A DNA stretch of 64,000 bases, taken from assembly GCA_030656215.1 (NCBI GenBank), contig JAUSOD010000081.1:1-64000 (forward strand), in the 5' to 3' direction. Source of the DNA: Azoarcus sp. Lineage in GTDB: Bacteria > Pseudomonadota > Gammaproteobacteria > Burkholderiales > Rhodocyclaceae. The notes below the pieces were generated by a model. The model searched no databases and was not told the DNA's origin. It worked only from the letters and a program-made list of their open reading frames with translations. Below, piece by piece: positions 45,015 through 52,633 of this stretch. Made by a program: the position numbers and the translations under genes. The stretch's first letter is position 1. Each line of letters begins with the position of its first letter.

Positions 45015-46532
45015 TCAGAGGTTGGAGGTCGCGAGGCCGCGCCATTCGTTGAAGTGCTTCTGATCGGTCGATCCGTCGTAATCGCCGTTGTCATCACCAT
45101 CACGCAGGCTGACCCAGTTCATCCACGCACCGACATCGCCACCGAGCTCGCTGAACAGGGCCGGCATCGGCAGCCAGGACTGGATGTACTTCTCCGGCTC
45201 GTTGTCGAAGATGTCCTTGCAGCCGTCCGAGCAGAACTGGTACTTCTCGCCCTTGTAGACCGTCTCGCGGTGGCAGGTCAGGGTGGGGTCGTCCGGTTCG
45301 GTGAACACGCTCGGCAACTGGCAGCACTGACACAGCCTGGCCAGGCCATAGTTCTTGAACGGCGTGCCGGCCGCCTTGAGCTTCTTGATGTGTGCCCAGC
45401 GCGGGCGGTAATACTTGTCGAAGGTGTCGGGGTACTTTGCCGACAACCAGTCCATGTCCTCGTCGGACGGAATCCAGCTGTGGAAGGACGTGCCGAAGCT
45501 CCATTGGTACAGCCCCAGCATGAACTGGTGCGACATGTGGTCGATGGCTTTCTCCGCGTCGTCCCACCCCTTGGGCGGACGGATGCCGTAGCGCGCCAGA
45601 TCCTTGAACAAGGCGCCGCCGTTTTCGACACCGTAGATCTCCCACGCCTCGCGCCACGACATGACACGCTTGGGCAGCATGTAATCCATCATCGTGCTGA
45701 CCAGGCCAAGCACGCGGAAGCCGCGCCAGAACCACTTGTCGATCCAGGCCTGCACGATGGGCAGGTTGTCCGGGTCCTGCTCGAGCATGAACTTGATGCA
45801 CTCCAGCCCGAGCGTCATGTGGCGCGCCTCGTCCGACTGGGCAGAGAAACCGAAGGTGACGGTGGCCATGTCGCCGTTGTAGGCCGCGCCCGACATGAAG
45901 GGCACGAACAGCAGGTTGGTGAGCACGTACTCGAACGAGAAGCCGATCGCGATCATGAATTCGAAGGGGCCGGCCGACATCGCATCGTCGAAGAAGGAGC
46001 GCGCCACCGAGGTGTACCAGATGCGGTCGCGCGCATCGGCGAAGGCATGAAAGCCGTCGTAGTAGCGGTTGTAGTTCGACATCGCATGGATCTGGGTCTG
46101 CGCGTGGCGCAGTTCGTCGATCGCCTGCATCTGGCAGGCGACCTGGGTGCCGACGCCCGGAAACTCGCGCCCGGCGCGGGCAAAGCCCTTGTGGGCGGCA
46201 TACTCGCCGGGGCTGATGGCCTGCAGGAAGATCTTCAGCGCCGACAGATAGCGCGCATCGGTGATGTTCAGATGGCCGTTGTTCTGCGCATGGGCGTCGA
46301 TGATGGCGTAGAACTTGCGCTCCTTCTCGGCCTGGTATTTCCAGTAGGCATCCATGGTCAGGCGGAAGGGGTCTTCCCACTTGTCCCAGTCGTGCACCTT
46401 GATACCCTCGTAATTCACGTAGGGAAAAATCGCGTCCTTGTCCTGGTAGCTCGACTCCCAGCCGAGGTCGCGGGTCAGCGCGCGATAGCGCTCCTTCATA
46501 CCGAGTTTCTTCTTGGTGGCTTTCATGTCCAT
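45015..46532 (-). CDS. dmpN: Phenol hydroxylase P3 component, diiron oxygenase large subunit
   Basis: A 505-residue oxygenase. The diiron site is Glu110, Glu140 and His143 in IDELRHAQ, and Glu201, Glu235 and His238 in SDEARHMT, the ExxH pairs of bacterial multicomponent monooxygenases. A YHS-type cysteine-rich end (CHRETVYKG, FCSDGCKDIF) is usual for DmpN. It hydroxylates phenol to catechol in the (LNO)2 complex. Confidence 0.95.
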   Translation of the reverse strand: MDMKATKKKLGMKERYRALTRDLGWESSYQDKDAIFPYVNYEGIKVHDWDKWEDPFRLTMDAYWKYQAEKERKFYAIIDAHAQNNGHLNITDARYLSALKIFLQAISPGEYAAHKGFARAGREFPGVGTQVACQMQAIDELRHAQTQIHAMSNYNRYYDGFHAFADARDRIWYTSVARSFFDDAMSAGPFEFMIAIGFSFEYVLTNLLFVPFMSGAAYNGDMATVTFGFSAQSDEARHMTLGLECIKFMLEQDPDNLPIVQAWIDKWFWRGFRVLGLVSTMMDYMLPKRVMSWREAWEIYGVENGGALFKDLARYGIRPPKGWDDAEKAIDHMSHQFMLGLYQWSFGTSFHSWIPSDEDMDWLSAKYPDTFDKYYRPRWAHIKKLKAAGTPFKNYGLARLCQCCQLPSVFTEPDDPTLTCHRETVYKGEKYQFCSDGCKDIFDNEPEKYIQSWLPMPALFSELGGDVGAWMNWVSLRDGDDNGDYDGSTDQKHFNEWRGLATSNL

Positions 46533-46546
46533 GGCGGGCTCCGTGC

Positions 46547-46816
46547 TCAGCTATTCCAGGTCAGGGTCAGCGTGTCTTCGTCTTCATCCACGTTGCCCGA
46601 GAGGGTGATCAGGTTGATTTGCAGCTCTTGCAGGTCGTAGGGGCGGCCGACTTGCTCTTCGATGGTTTCGCGCCGGATTACGAGATGGTCCGGCGCGTCG
46701 ATCTTGACCATCGCCGGCTGGCGATTGATGACCGCAGCCGGGTTGTCGAGCGCGATCGCGTCGATGATCGGACGGGTATCTTCGTTGGCTTGCAGGGCAA
46801 TGAATACGGTTGACAT
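46547..46816 (-). CDS. dmpM: Phenol hydroxylase P2 regulatory (effector) component
   Basis: An 89-residue protein without cofactor, MSTVFIALQANEDTRPIIDA, ending with an acidic DEDEDTLTLTW. It is the coupling protein that binds the oxygenase. It lies between dmpL and dmpN with gaps of 9 and 14 bases. Confidence 0.93.
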   Translation of the reverse strand: MSTVFIALQANEDTRPIIDAIALDNPAAVINRQPAMVKIDAPDHLVIRRETIEEQVGRPYDLQELQINLITLSGNVDEDEDTLTLTWNS

Positions 46817-46825
46817 GGGGGCCTC

Positions 46826-47818
46826 TCAGAGATCGATGCCGGTTTTGCGGATGCGCGCCTTGAAGGCCTCGACCTGTTCGGCCACGGCCTCGTCGGCCTG
46901 TACGCCGAGTGCAATCTCGATGACCGGCACCAGGGCTGCCGCGGCACGACAGCTCCAGTCGGCGATCCATTGCTTGAGTTGGGCGCGGTTGTGGTCGGAT
47001 TCGGCTGCAGCCACCTTGAGCACCGCATCGACCCATTTGCGGGTCTCGTCGAACCAGTCGGTCATGAACTGGGTGAGCATGGCCACGGCGCTGCCACCCT
47101 TGACCGCGAAGTCATCATCCACCACCCGGCCATAGACCAGCGGATACAGCAGACCGTCCAGCGCCACGTTCTGCGCCACAAACAGTTCGAACGGATCGCG
47201 CACCACCAGGCAGTCCTCGACATAGCGGCGCAGCGGTTGCCAGGCTGCATCGTCGAGCCAGGCACGCTTGCCCTCCTCCAGCGCCTCGGTGTCGCCCAGC
47301 AGCAAGCCAAGGCGCGACAGATACTGGGCGATGCCCAGGTTGTCCATCGCGTGGTACATGCAGGGTTGGGTGAACACCGTGGCGTAGCCGTAGCCACAGA
47401 TGAAGGTGTTGTTCTGGTTGGCGCCCCAGGCGGCATGCCGCAGCGGCATCAGCACCTTGAGCGCGGTGGCAGCCAGGTCGGGCACCATCATTGCGGCCAG
47501 CCCGCGCGACTCGACGAAGGCAAAGTTGGCTTCGGTGGTGTCCTGCTGGCGGGCGCGCGTCAGGGTGTAGGTGCTGTAGTAGAACTGGCGCGGGTCCTTC
47601 AGTGCGTACCAGTCCTTCATGACGATCCTGGTGATGCTCTCGTCGTAGAGCGCCTGATCCGGATCCCAGGTGGGACGGTAGTGAAGGTTCTCTGCCGCCT
47701 GGATGTCGTAGCTACCCTCCTGGTAGCGCGAGGCCGGCTTGTCGCCGAAACGGCGGACGAGGTGGTCGAAGGCATTGCGCTGTGGCTCGATGGCAACCGT
47801 GCGAAGGTCGATCTGCAT
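46826..47818 (-). CDS. dmpL: Phenol hydroxylase P1 component, oxygenase beta subunit
   Basis: A 330-residue protein, MQIDLRTVAIEPQRNAFDHL, related to DmpN in fold but without the iron ligands; conserved stretches include RPTWDPDQALYDESIT and DPRQFYYSTYTLTRARQQD. It forms the structural beta subunit of the oxygenase. Confidence 0.94.
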   Translation of the reverse strand: MQIDLRTVAIEPQRNAFDHLVRRFGDKPASRYQEGSYDIQAAENLHYRPTWDPDQALYDESITRIVMKDWYALKDPRQFYYSTYTLTRARQQDTTEANFAFVESRGLAAMMVPDLAATALKVLMPLRHAAWGANQNNTFICGYGYATVFTQPCMYHAMDNLGIAQYLSRLGLLLGDTEALEEGKRAWLDDAAWQPLRRYVEDCLVVRDPFELFVAQNVALDGLLYPLVYGRVVDDDFAVKGGSAVAMLTQFMTDWFDETRKWVDAVLKVAAAESDHNRAQLKQWIADWSCRAAAALVPVIEIALGVQADEAVAEQVEAFKARIRKTGIDL

Positions 47819-47833
47819 GGGGTGTCTCTCCTG

Positions 47834-48100
47834 CTACTGTGATTGTCTGAAACGGGTGTGGGTGGCGTCGGCAAGGCGCCAGTCCCAGTCGCCCTGGGGG
47901 ACATCGGGATCGCGGGGCGGCAACATCTCGACCCGATTGGCGGCGCAGAACTCGGTGAGGGCCTCACGGGTGAGGATCATCTCGACAAAGATCTCCGGCT
48001 CGCCGATGGCAAACTCGAATTCGATGAACCCATTGCCACGCTCGCCGCAGATGCGGACGAAGCGCCGGGTGGTGTCCATCCGGACGGATTCGACGCTCAT
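47834..48100 (-). CDS. dmpK: Phenol hydroxylase P0 assembly component
   Basis: An 88-residue protein, MSVESVRMDTTRRFVRICGE, with GFIEFEFAIG typical of DmpK, which is needed to assemble iron-loaded oxygenase but not for turnover. The ATG at 48100 lies 7 bases after the dmpB stop; an ATG at 48118 would overlap dmpB. Confidence 0.88.
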   Translation of the reverse strand: MSVESVRMDTTRRFVRICGERGNGFIEFEFAIGEPEIFVEMILTREALTEFCAANRVEMLPPRDPDVPQGDWDWRLADATHTRFRQSQ

Positions 48101-48107
48101 CGGACGC

Positions 48108-49037
48108 TCAGCTGACAACGGTCAGGAAGGTCTCGTGCAGCTTGCGCTGCGGGTAGTCGAGGCCCTGGCCAAAGTTGTCGAAGGTCCAGGTCAGCGGGCC
48201 ATAGTCGGGATAAGGCTGGTAGCCGCCCATGAAGGTCTCGAAGCGGTTGCCCGACGGATCCCAGGCGTAGATCGTGCAGCCGCGGGTGACGCCGTGGCGG
48301 GTGGGGCCGATGTCCACCGGCACCAGGTTCATCGACATGATGTCGCCCGCACGCAGCACCTGCTCCCAGCTCTCCATCAGGAAGGAGCAGTGATGCAGCT
48401 TCCCTGGCTCCGGATACTCGGCAAAGGCAATGTCATGGACCTTGTGCGAGCAGGACAGCCAGATCGCCACATTGCCGTCACCGTCGGGGGTCAGCACCCG
48501 TTCGACGAGGTAGAAGCCGAGTACCTCGGTAAAAATCTTCTGCACCTCGGCGACGTTCGGGCCGTAGAGCAGTGCATGGTCAAGCCGCACCGGTGCAATG
48601 CCGTGCTCACGCTGCGGCCCCCACGGCGCCGGATTCACTTCCGTAAGACCGTTGCCGATGCAGGTCTTGTCGGCATACAACTCCATTACATGGCCAGAGG
48701 GCAGGGTGAAGCGCACGCGCTCGCCGGTTTCCAGCATCTCGCCCGCGGGGATGAGTTCGGTGGCAAGGCCATAGGCCTGCAGATCGGCATCGAGCTTGTC
48801 GAGGGTCGCCTTGTCGAGCACCTTGAAGCCGAAGAAATCCAGCCCGGCACGGTCAGCCTGCCGGATCACATAGCTGTTGTGATCACGTTCATCCCAGCAC
48901 TTGAAATAGACCCGCCCCTCGGCATCGCGCCCGGTTTCGACCAGACCGAGCACGTCACGATAGAAGCGCACGCTCTCTTCCAGATCGAGCACGCGAACCT
49001 GGGCATGGCCAGGACGAAGAACACCAGTTAGCGCCAT
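48108..49037 (-). CDS. dmpB: Catechol 2,3-dioxygenase (copy in the phenol hydroxylase operon)
   Basis: Extradiol dioxygenase of 309 residues. The iron ligands are His in VRLDHALLYG, His in GKLHHCSF and Glu in GNRFETFMGGY. It cleaves the catechol made by the hydroxylase. Its place in front of dmpK rather than behind dmpP differs from the Pseudomonas CF600 order KLMNOPQB, but keeps it next to its ferredoxin, which normally re-reduces inactivated dioxygenase. Confidence 0.93.
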   Translation of the reverse strand: MALTGVLRPGHAQVRVLDLEESVRFYRDVLGLVETGRDAEGRVYFKCWDERDHNSYVIRQADRAGLDFFGFKVLDKATLDKLDADLQAYGLATELIPAGEMLETGERVRFTLPSGHVMELYADKTCIGNGLTEVNPAPWGPQREHGIAPVRLDHALLYGPNVAEVQKIFTEVLGFYLVERVLTPDGDGNVAIWLSCSHKVHDIAFAEYPEPGKLHHCSFLMESWEQVLRAGDIMSMNLVPVDIGPTRHGVTRGCTIYAWDPSGNRFETFMGGYQPYPDYGPLTWTFDNFGQGLDYPQRKLHETFLTVVS

Positions 49038-49077
49038 ATCTCATCTCCTCTTTCTTATGGATGTATCGAACGGAAAA

Positions 49078-49395
49078 TCAGCGAACGGAAGCGGGATTGC
49101 AGACCTTTCTCTGCAGTTTTCCGATCACCTTCAGGGAAAGGTCGCTGGCGGGGTACACCCGGCAGGCCAGCAGCCTGTGGTGCGCAACATCGTCGTCACT
49201 GACGTGATCCCGACTCATTGCGCGAGTTTGAAATTCGCCGGCAAGCACTTCGATCTTGCACACGCCACAACCACCACCGTGGCACCCCGTGGGAATCCCG
49301 CGCAGCCCGAGGCGATTCAGGCCTTCGAGCAGCGACTCCCGCGGCGCGCAGGCATAGCTGACGCCCGTATCCTCGATCCTGACCGTGTGTGTCAT
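49078..49395 (-). CDS. dmpQ: [2Fe-2S] ferredoxin that reactivates catechol dioxygenase (DmpQ/XylT-like)
   Basis: A 105-residue plant-type ferredoxin. Ligands lie in GCHGGGCGVCKIEV (Cys-x5-Cys-x2-Cys) and a later LLACRVYP. XylT/DmpQ ferredoxins reduce the iron of catechol 2,3-dioxygenase after oxidative inactivation. It is the first gene of the operon, 82 bases downstream of a sigma-54 promoter. Confidence 0.87.
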   Translation of the reverse strand: MTHTVRIEDTGVSYACAPRESLLEGLNRLGLRGIPTGCHGGGCGVCKIEVLAGEFQTRAMSRDHVSDDDVAHHRLLACRVYPASDLSLKVIGKLQRKVCNPASVR

Positions 49396-49476
49396 GGCTC
49401 CTCCTTTTGTGTCTCGACGCTTTGGTCAATCGGCGGCTTGAATCAACCCTGTTAATGCCGCGCTAAGCTTTACTAA

Positions 49477-49492
49477 TGCAGGCCCCGTGCCA
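49477..49492 (-). promoter_or_regulatory. Sigma-54 promoter of the phenol hydroxylase operon
   Basis: On the minus strand TGGCACGGGGCCTGCA matches TGGCAC-N5-TTGCA with one mismatch and exact GG-N10-GC spacing. It lies 82 bases before the ferredoxin start. DmpR, the expected activator, is encoded just upstream. Confidence 0.85.
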
Positions 49493-49558
49493 CTTATCCA
49501 AGCGCATGATTTATATGGATAAATATGAAGGCACAAAGATTCGCCCATCTGCAGGCAT

Positions 49559-49600
49559 GACGCTTTGGTCCAAGACGCCGTTTCGCCTGACAAAAGCGTC
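49559..49600. promoter_or_regulatory. Inverted repeat, candidate DmpR upstream activating sequence
   Basis: GACGCTTT (49559-49566) and AAAGCGTC (49593-49600), perfect 8-base arms with 26 bases between. They lie 67-108 bases upstream of the -24 element, where XylR/DmpR-class activators bind. Confidence 0.5.
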
Positions 49601-49631
49601 AAGCTGCAACGCAGCAATCAGAAGTACGCAA

Positions 49632-49672
49632 GGAAACGCCCGCGTGGCCATCGAACAATGGCAACGCGGGCG
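49632..49672 (-). terminator. Probable intrinsic terminator of dmpR
   Basis: On the minus strand outer arms CGCCCGCGT / ACGCGGGCG and inner arms GCCAT / ATGGC form a long hairpin followed by TTTCCTT. It lies about 135 bases after the dmpR stop. Two shorter hairpins, CGGGC-GTCA-GCCCG-like at 49717-49730 and CGGGCC-TGTC-GGCCCG at 49748-49763, stand between. Confidence 0.7.
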
Positions 49673-49807
49673 CGGGGATTGGATCTCGTGAATGGCTGGC
49701 CGAACGCCTTGTCGGTCGGGCGTCAGCCCGTTATCGCGACCTCAGCCCGGGCCTGTCGGCCCGAAGCACCGGCGACGGGGAATCCGTCCACCGTGGGGCG
49801 GAATGAA

Positions 49808-51478
49808 TCAGGCGGCGGGGACGGCGCCCTGCCGCAAGCGGTAGGCGAGCTGGCGACGGGTGATTCCGAGCAGGCGGGCGGCATGCGTGAGATTGCCATT
49901 GGCGCGCCGGACGGCCAGTTCCAGCAGCTGGGCCTCGTGCTGCTGTAGCTGGAAGCCGTCATGCAGAATCGCTTCGCACAAACGGCTGCGGCTCGCCTCA
50001 TCCTCATTGCCGACGACGCCCGCATGATCGACGCCAGCACCGCCGGCGATGACCGGCGCACCACCGGCAAACAGGTGGTCGATCTCGATCAGCCCCCCGT
50101 TGGGTGCCAGCAACACGCCGCGTTCGATCAGGTTCTCCAGTTCGCGCACATTGCCCGGCCACTGGTAGGCCATCAGCGCCTGCATCGCCCCGTCACTGAT
50201 GCCCTGCAGCTTCTTGTGGTACGAAGCCTCGTACTTTTCGAGGAGCGACGCCGCCAGCAGCGGGATGTCGCTGCGGCGCTCGCGTAGCGGCGGAATCACC
50301 ACCGGATAGGTGGCCAGCCGGTAATACAGATCGGCCCGGAAACGCCCGTCCGCGATCGCCTGCTGCAGATCCACATTGGTCGCCGCCACCAGGCGGACGT
50401 CGATCTTGCGCGTCTGCTCGTCGCCGAGGCGCTCCACCTCGCCGGTCTGCAGCACCCGTAGCAGCTTCACCTGGGCGGCGGGCGACAGGTCGCCCACTTC
50501 ATCGAGGAACAGCGTGCCCCCATGGGCCCGCTCGAAGCGCCCCGGGCGCGAGGACTGGGCACCGGTGTAGGCGCCCTTCTGCACGCCGAACAGCTCGGAC
50601 TCGATCAGGTCGTGGGGAATCGCGGCACAGTTGACCGCCACGAAGGGCTGCGCGGAACGGCTGCCATGCTCATGGATCCAGCGCGCAAACATCTCCTTGC
50701 CGACCCCGGTTTCACCCAGCAGGAGCACCGTGATCGGACTGCTGGCGGCCTTGCTGACCAAGTCGAAGGCAGCCCGGAAGCCGGTCGACGCGCCAATCAG
50801 GTTACCGGCCGACTCGACCGCACACCGGCGCAGGCGTGAAAGCTCCTCGCGCATCTCGTCGAGCTGACCCTGGAGGTTGTCCGGCTTGAAGTAGTCCAGG
50901 TAAGCGTCATCGCCCCAGGCCTCGGCCGGCTTGCCAACGACATGGCATTGGTGGTCGCCCTTTGCAATACAGGATGTCTCGCGAAAAACAATGAAGCGGT
51001 TGAAGAACTGGGTGACGTAGCCCGAGGCGTACCCGACCAGGCTCCAGCACGCCGGATCGTCGCCGATACCGAATTGCTGCAGGTGGGAGTCGGCCTCCCA
51101 GGAGTTCTCCCAATCCACTTCGCCGACAAAACTGCCCCGCTCCCAGTCGAGCTCGGCATGCGAAATGGTGGCTTTGACCAGCCCTTCGAAGGCATGCAAT
51201 TCGGGGCCGATGCGAAACACATCATACGGATCGCCCGCACCATAGAGCTTCTTCGCCAGCTCGGCATCCTGTTGGCCAGATGCGAAGCCCATGCGAATCA
51301 GCAAGCCACGGGCACGCTCCACGCCAAGGGAGTCAAACAGCTCCCGGCGCAACGCGCCCATCGCACGAGCGTGAAACAGCAGCATGCGATTCTCGTCCAG
51401 CCAGATCTCGCCCCGATCAATATTGAAGCGCAGCCGGGAGCGCAGATTGAACTGTTCGATAAGCCTCTGTTGCGCCAT
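49808..51478 (-). CDS. dmpR: Phenol-responsive sigma-54 activator
   Basis: A 556-residue XylR/DmpR-class activator. The N-terminal sensory domain has the zinc residues of MopR in the same spacing: Cys144, Glu167, Cys170 and Cys178. The phenol-contact residues of MopR (His106, Trp134) correspond to His95 and Trp123. A V4R-linked B linker is followed by the AAA+ domain with Walker A GETGVGKE (255-262) and GAYTGA (302-307), and a Fis HTH (THAARLLGITRRQLAYRL). Phenol or simple alkylphenols are therefore the likely effectors. It lies upstream of the hydroxylase operon on the same strand, with its own terminator between. Confidence 0.93.
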   Translation of the reverse strand: MAQQRLIEQFNLRSRLRFNIDRGEIWLDENRMLLFHARAMGALRRELFDSLGVERARGLLIRMGFASGQQDAELAKKLYGAGDPYDVFRIGPELHAFEGLVKATISHAELDWERGSFVGEVDWENSWEADSHLQQFGIGDDPACWSLVGYASGYVTQFFNRFIVFRETSCIAKGDHQCHVVGKPAEAWGDDAYLDYFKPDNLQGQLDEMREELSRLRRCAVESAGNLIGASTGFRAAFDLVSKAASSPITVLLLGETGVGKEMFARWIHEHGSRSAQPFVAVNCAAIPHDLIESELFGVQKGAYTGAQSSRPGRFERAHGGTLFLDEVGDLSPAAQVKLLRVLQTGEVERLGDEQTRKIDVRLVAATNVDLQQAIADGRFRADLYYRLATYPVVIPPLRERRSDIPLLAASLLEKYEASYHKKLQGISDGAMQALMAYQWPGNVRELENLIERGVLLAPNGGLIEIDHLFAGGAPVIAGGAGVDHAGVVGNEDEASRSRLCEAILHDGFQLQQHEAQLLELAVRRANGNLTHAARLLGITRRQLAYRLRQGAVPAA

Positions 51479-51588
51479 TCCGTCTCCACCTCGGCCTCGG
51501 CGGGCCGTTGTTGTAATGTCACTGGCCGTACTTTAACCCCCAACACCGCCCGCCCCAATGTCACCATGATCACAGCGGGGCGCCGTCA

Positions 51589-52617
51589 TCACGCACGCGC
51601 ATCCTCCGCAGCGATGTTCATCAGTCGAACGAACAGCAGCTTGAACGCCTCATCGCGTTCGCTGCCGACTCGAAGCGCCTCGTTCTGGCGAAACGCAGCT
51701 TCGATATCGCGCCAATCACCCTCCGTCAGGTGACGACGGGCCGCGGGCAGAATCAGCTTTTCCTCGGCACTGAGATGACGCCATTGGGCATCGGTGAAGC
51801 GTTCGAGCGCGTCGGCCAGCGCAAACTGGTGGGGCGTGCTTGCGCGCGCCTGAGCGAGCAGCAACTCGATCTCGTCGATCGACCGCGCCCCCTCCCGGTG
51901 CTCCTGCTCAAGGGAGGCAATCAGCGCGGCCACCTCGCCGCTGCGCGCGGCCAGGCGACTGAACAGATACTGCTCTTCCTTGGGGTGGTGCTGCACTTCG
52001 GGAAACGCCTTGATGTAGTGAATCATCGAGGCGAGGAACTCGAAATCCGGCACCGCACCCTGCCCGCGCAGCTGATCGGTCTGGCGCCGCAGCCCCCTGA
52101 TGACCGCGGCGATCGCCCGGTGTTCGTCCTTGATGATACCGATGGCGGCATCGGCCGCACTGCTGACGACATTGTTCTCAATCGTGGCGACCAGCACCGG
52201 CAGCGTGCTGTGTGTGAGCACCTTCTGGGTCTGCGAGCCCATCATCAGACCACGTAGGCCGCGGCGACCATGCGAGGCCATGAAAATCAGGTCGCACCCG
52301 CGCTCGGCGGCCACGTCGAGAATCAGCTCATAGGGTCGCGAACCGGTCCGGACTACACCCTCGCAGGGCAGGTCGAAGGCGCCCGCCGCGGCCAGCGCCT
52401 TGGCCAGAATCGCACTGGCTTCTCCCGCTGCCGCCTCGGCGAATGCGTCGGGCGAGAGACTGCGCAACAGCGCGCCATCACCCGAGCTGCCCACATCCTC
52501 GCGGGCGGTGAAAAAAGTGATCCGCGCACCCAGAGTACGGGCGAACTCCACTGCCTGCGTGACCAGATTGGTGGCCAGCTCCGAACCATCAAGCGGCACC
52601 AGCAAATGACGATACAT
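51589..52617 (-). CDS. Universal stress protein-hemerythrin fusion
   Basis: A 342-residue two-domain protein. Residues 1-145 are a UspA fold (MYRHLLVPLDGSELATNLV, and the ATP loop GSQTQKVLTHSTLPVLV). Residues 155-320 are a hemerythrin HHE domain with the His/Glu ligands in KDEHRAI, HHPKEEQYLF, EQEHREG and HLSAEEKLILPAAR. It may sense oxygen, iron or redox state. The ATG at 52617 is chosen for the MYRH start. It is 16 bases behind the exporter gene and 110 bases before dmpR, so it may share the upstream operon. Confidence 0.83.
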   Translation of the reverse strand: MYRHLLVPLDGSELATNLVTQAVEFARTLGARITFFTAREDVGSSGDGALLRSLSPDAFAEAAAGEASAILAKALAAAGAFDLPCEGVVRTGSRPYELILDVAAERGCDLIFMASHGRRGLRGLMMGSQTQKVLTHSTLPVLVATIENNVVSSAADAAIGIIKDEHRAIAAVIRGLRRQTDQLRGQGAVPDFEFLASMIHYIKAFPEVQHHPKEEQYLFSRLAARSGEVAALIASLEQEHREGARSIDEIELLLAQARASTPHQFALADALERFTDAQWRHLSAEEKLILPAARRHLTEGDWRDIEAAFRQNEALRVGSERDEAFKLLFVRLMNIAAEDARA

Positions 52618-52633
52618 GTTTCGTTCCTCTTGT

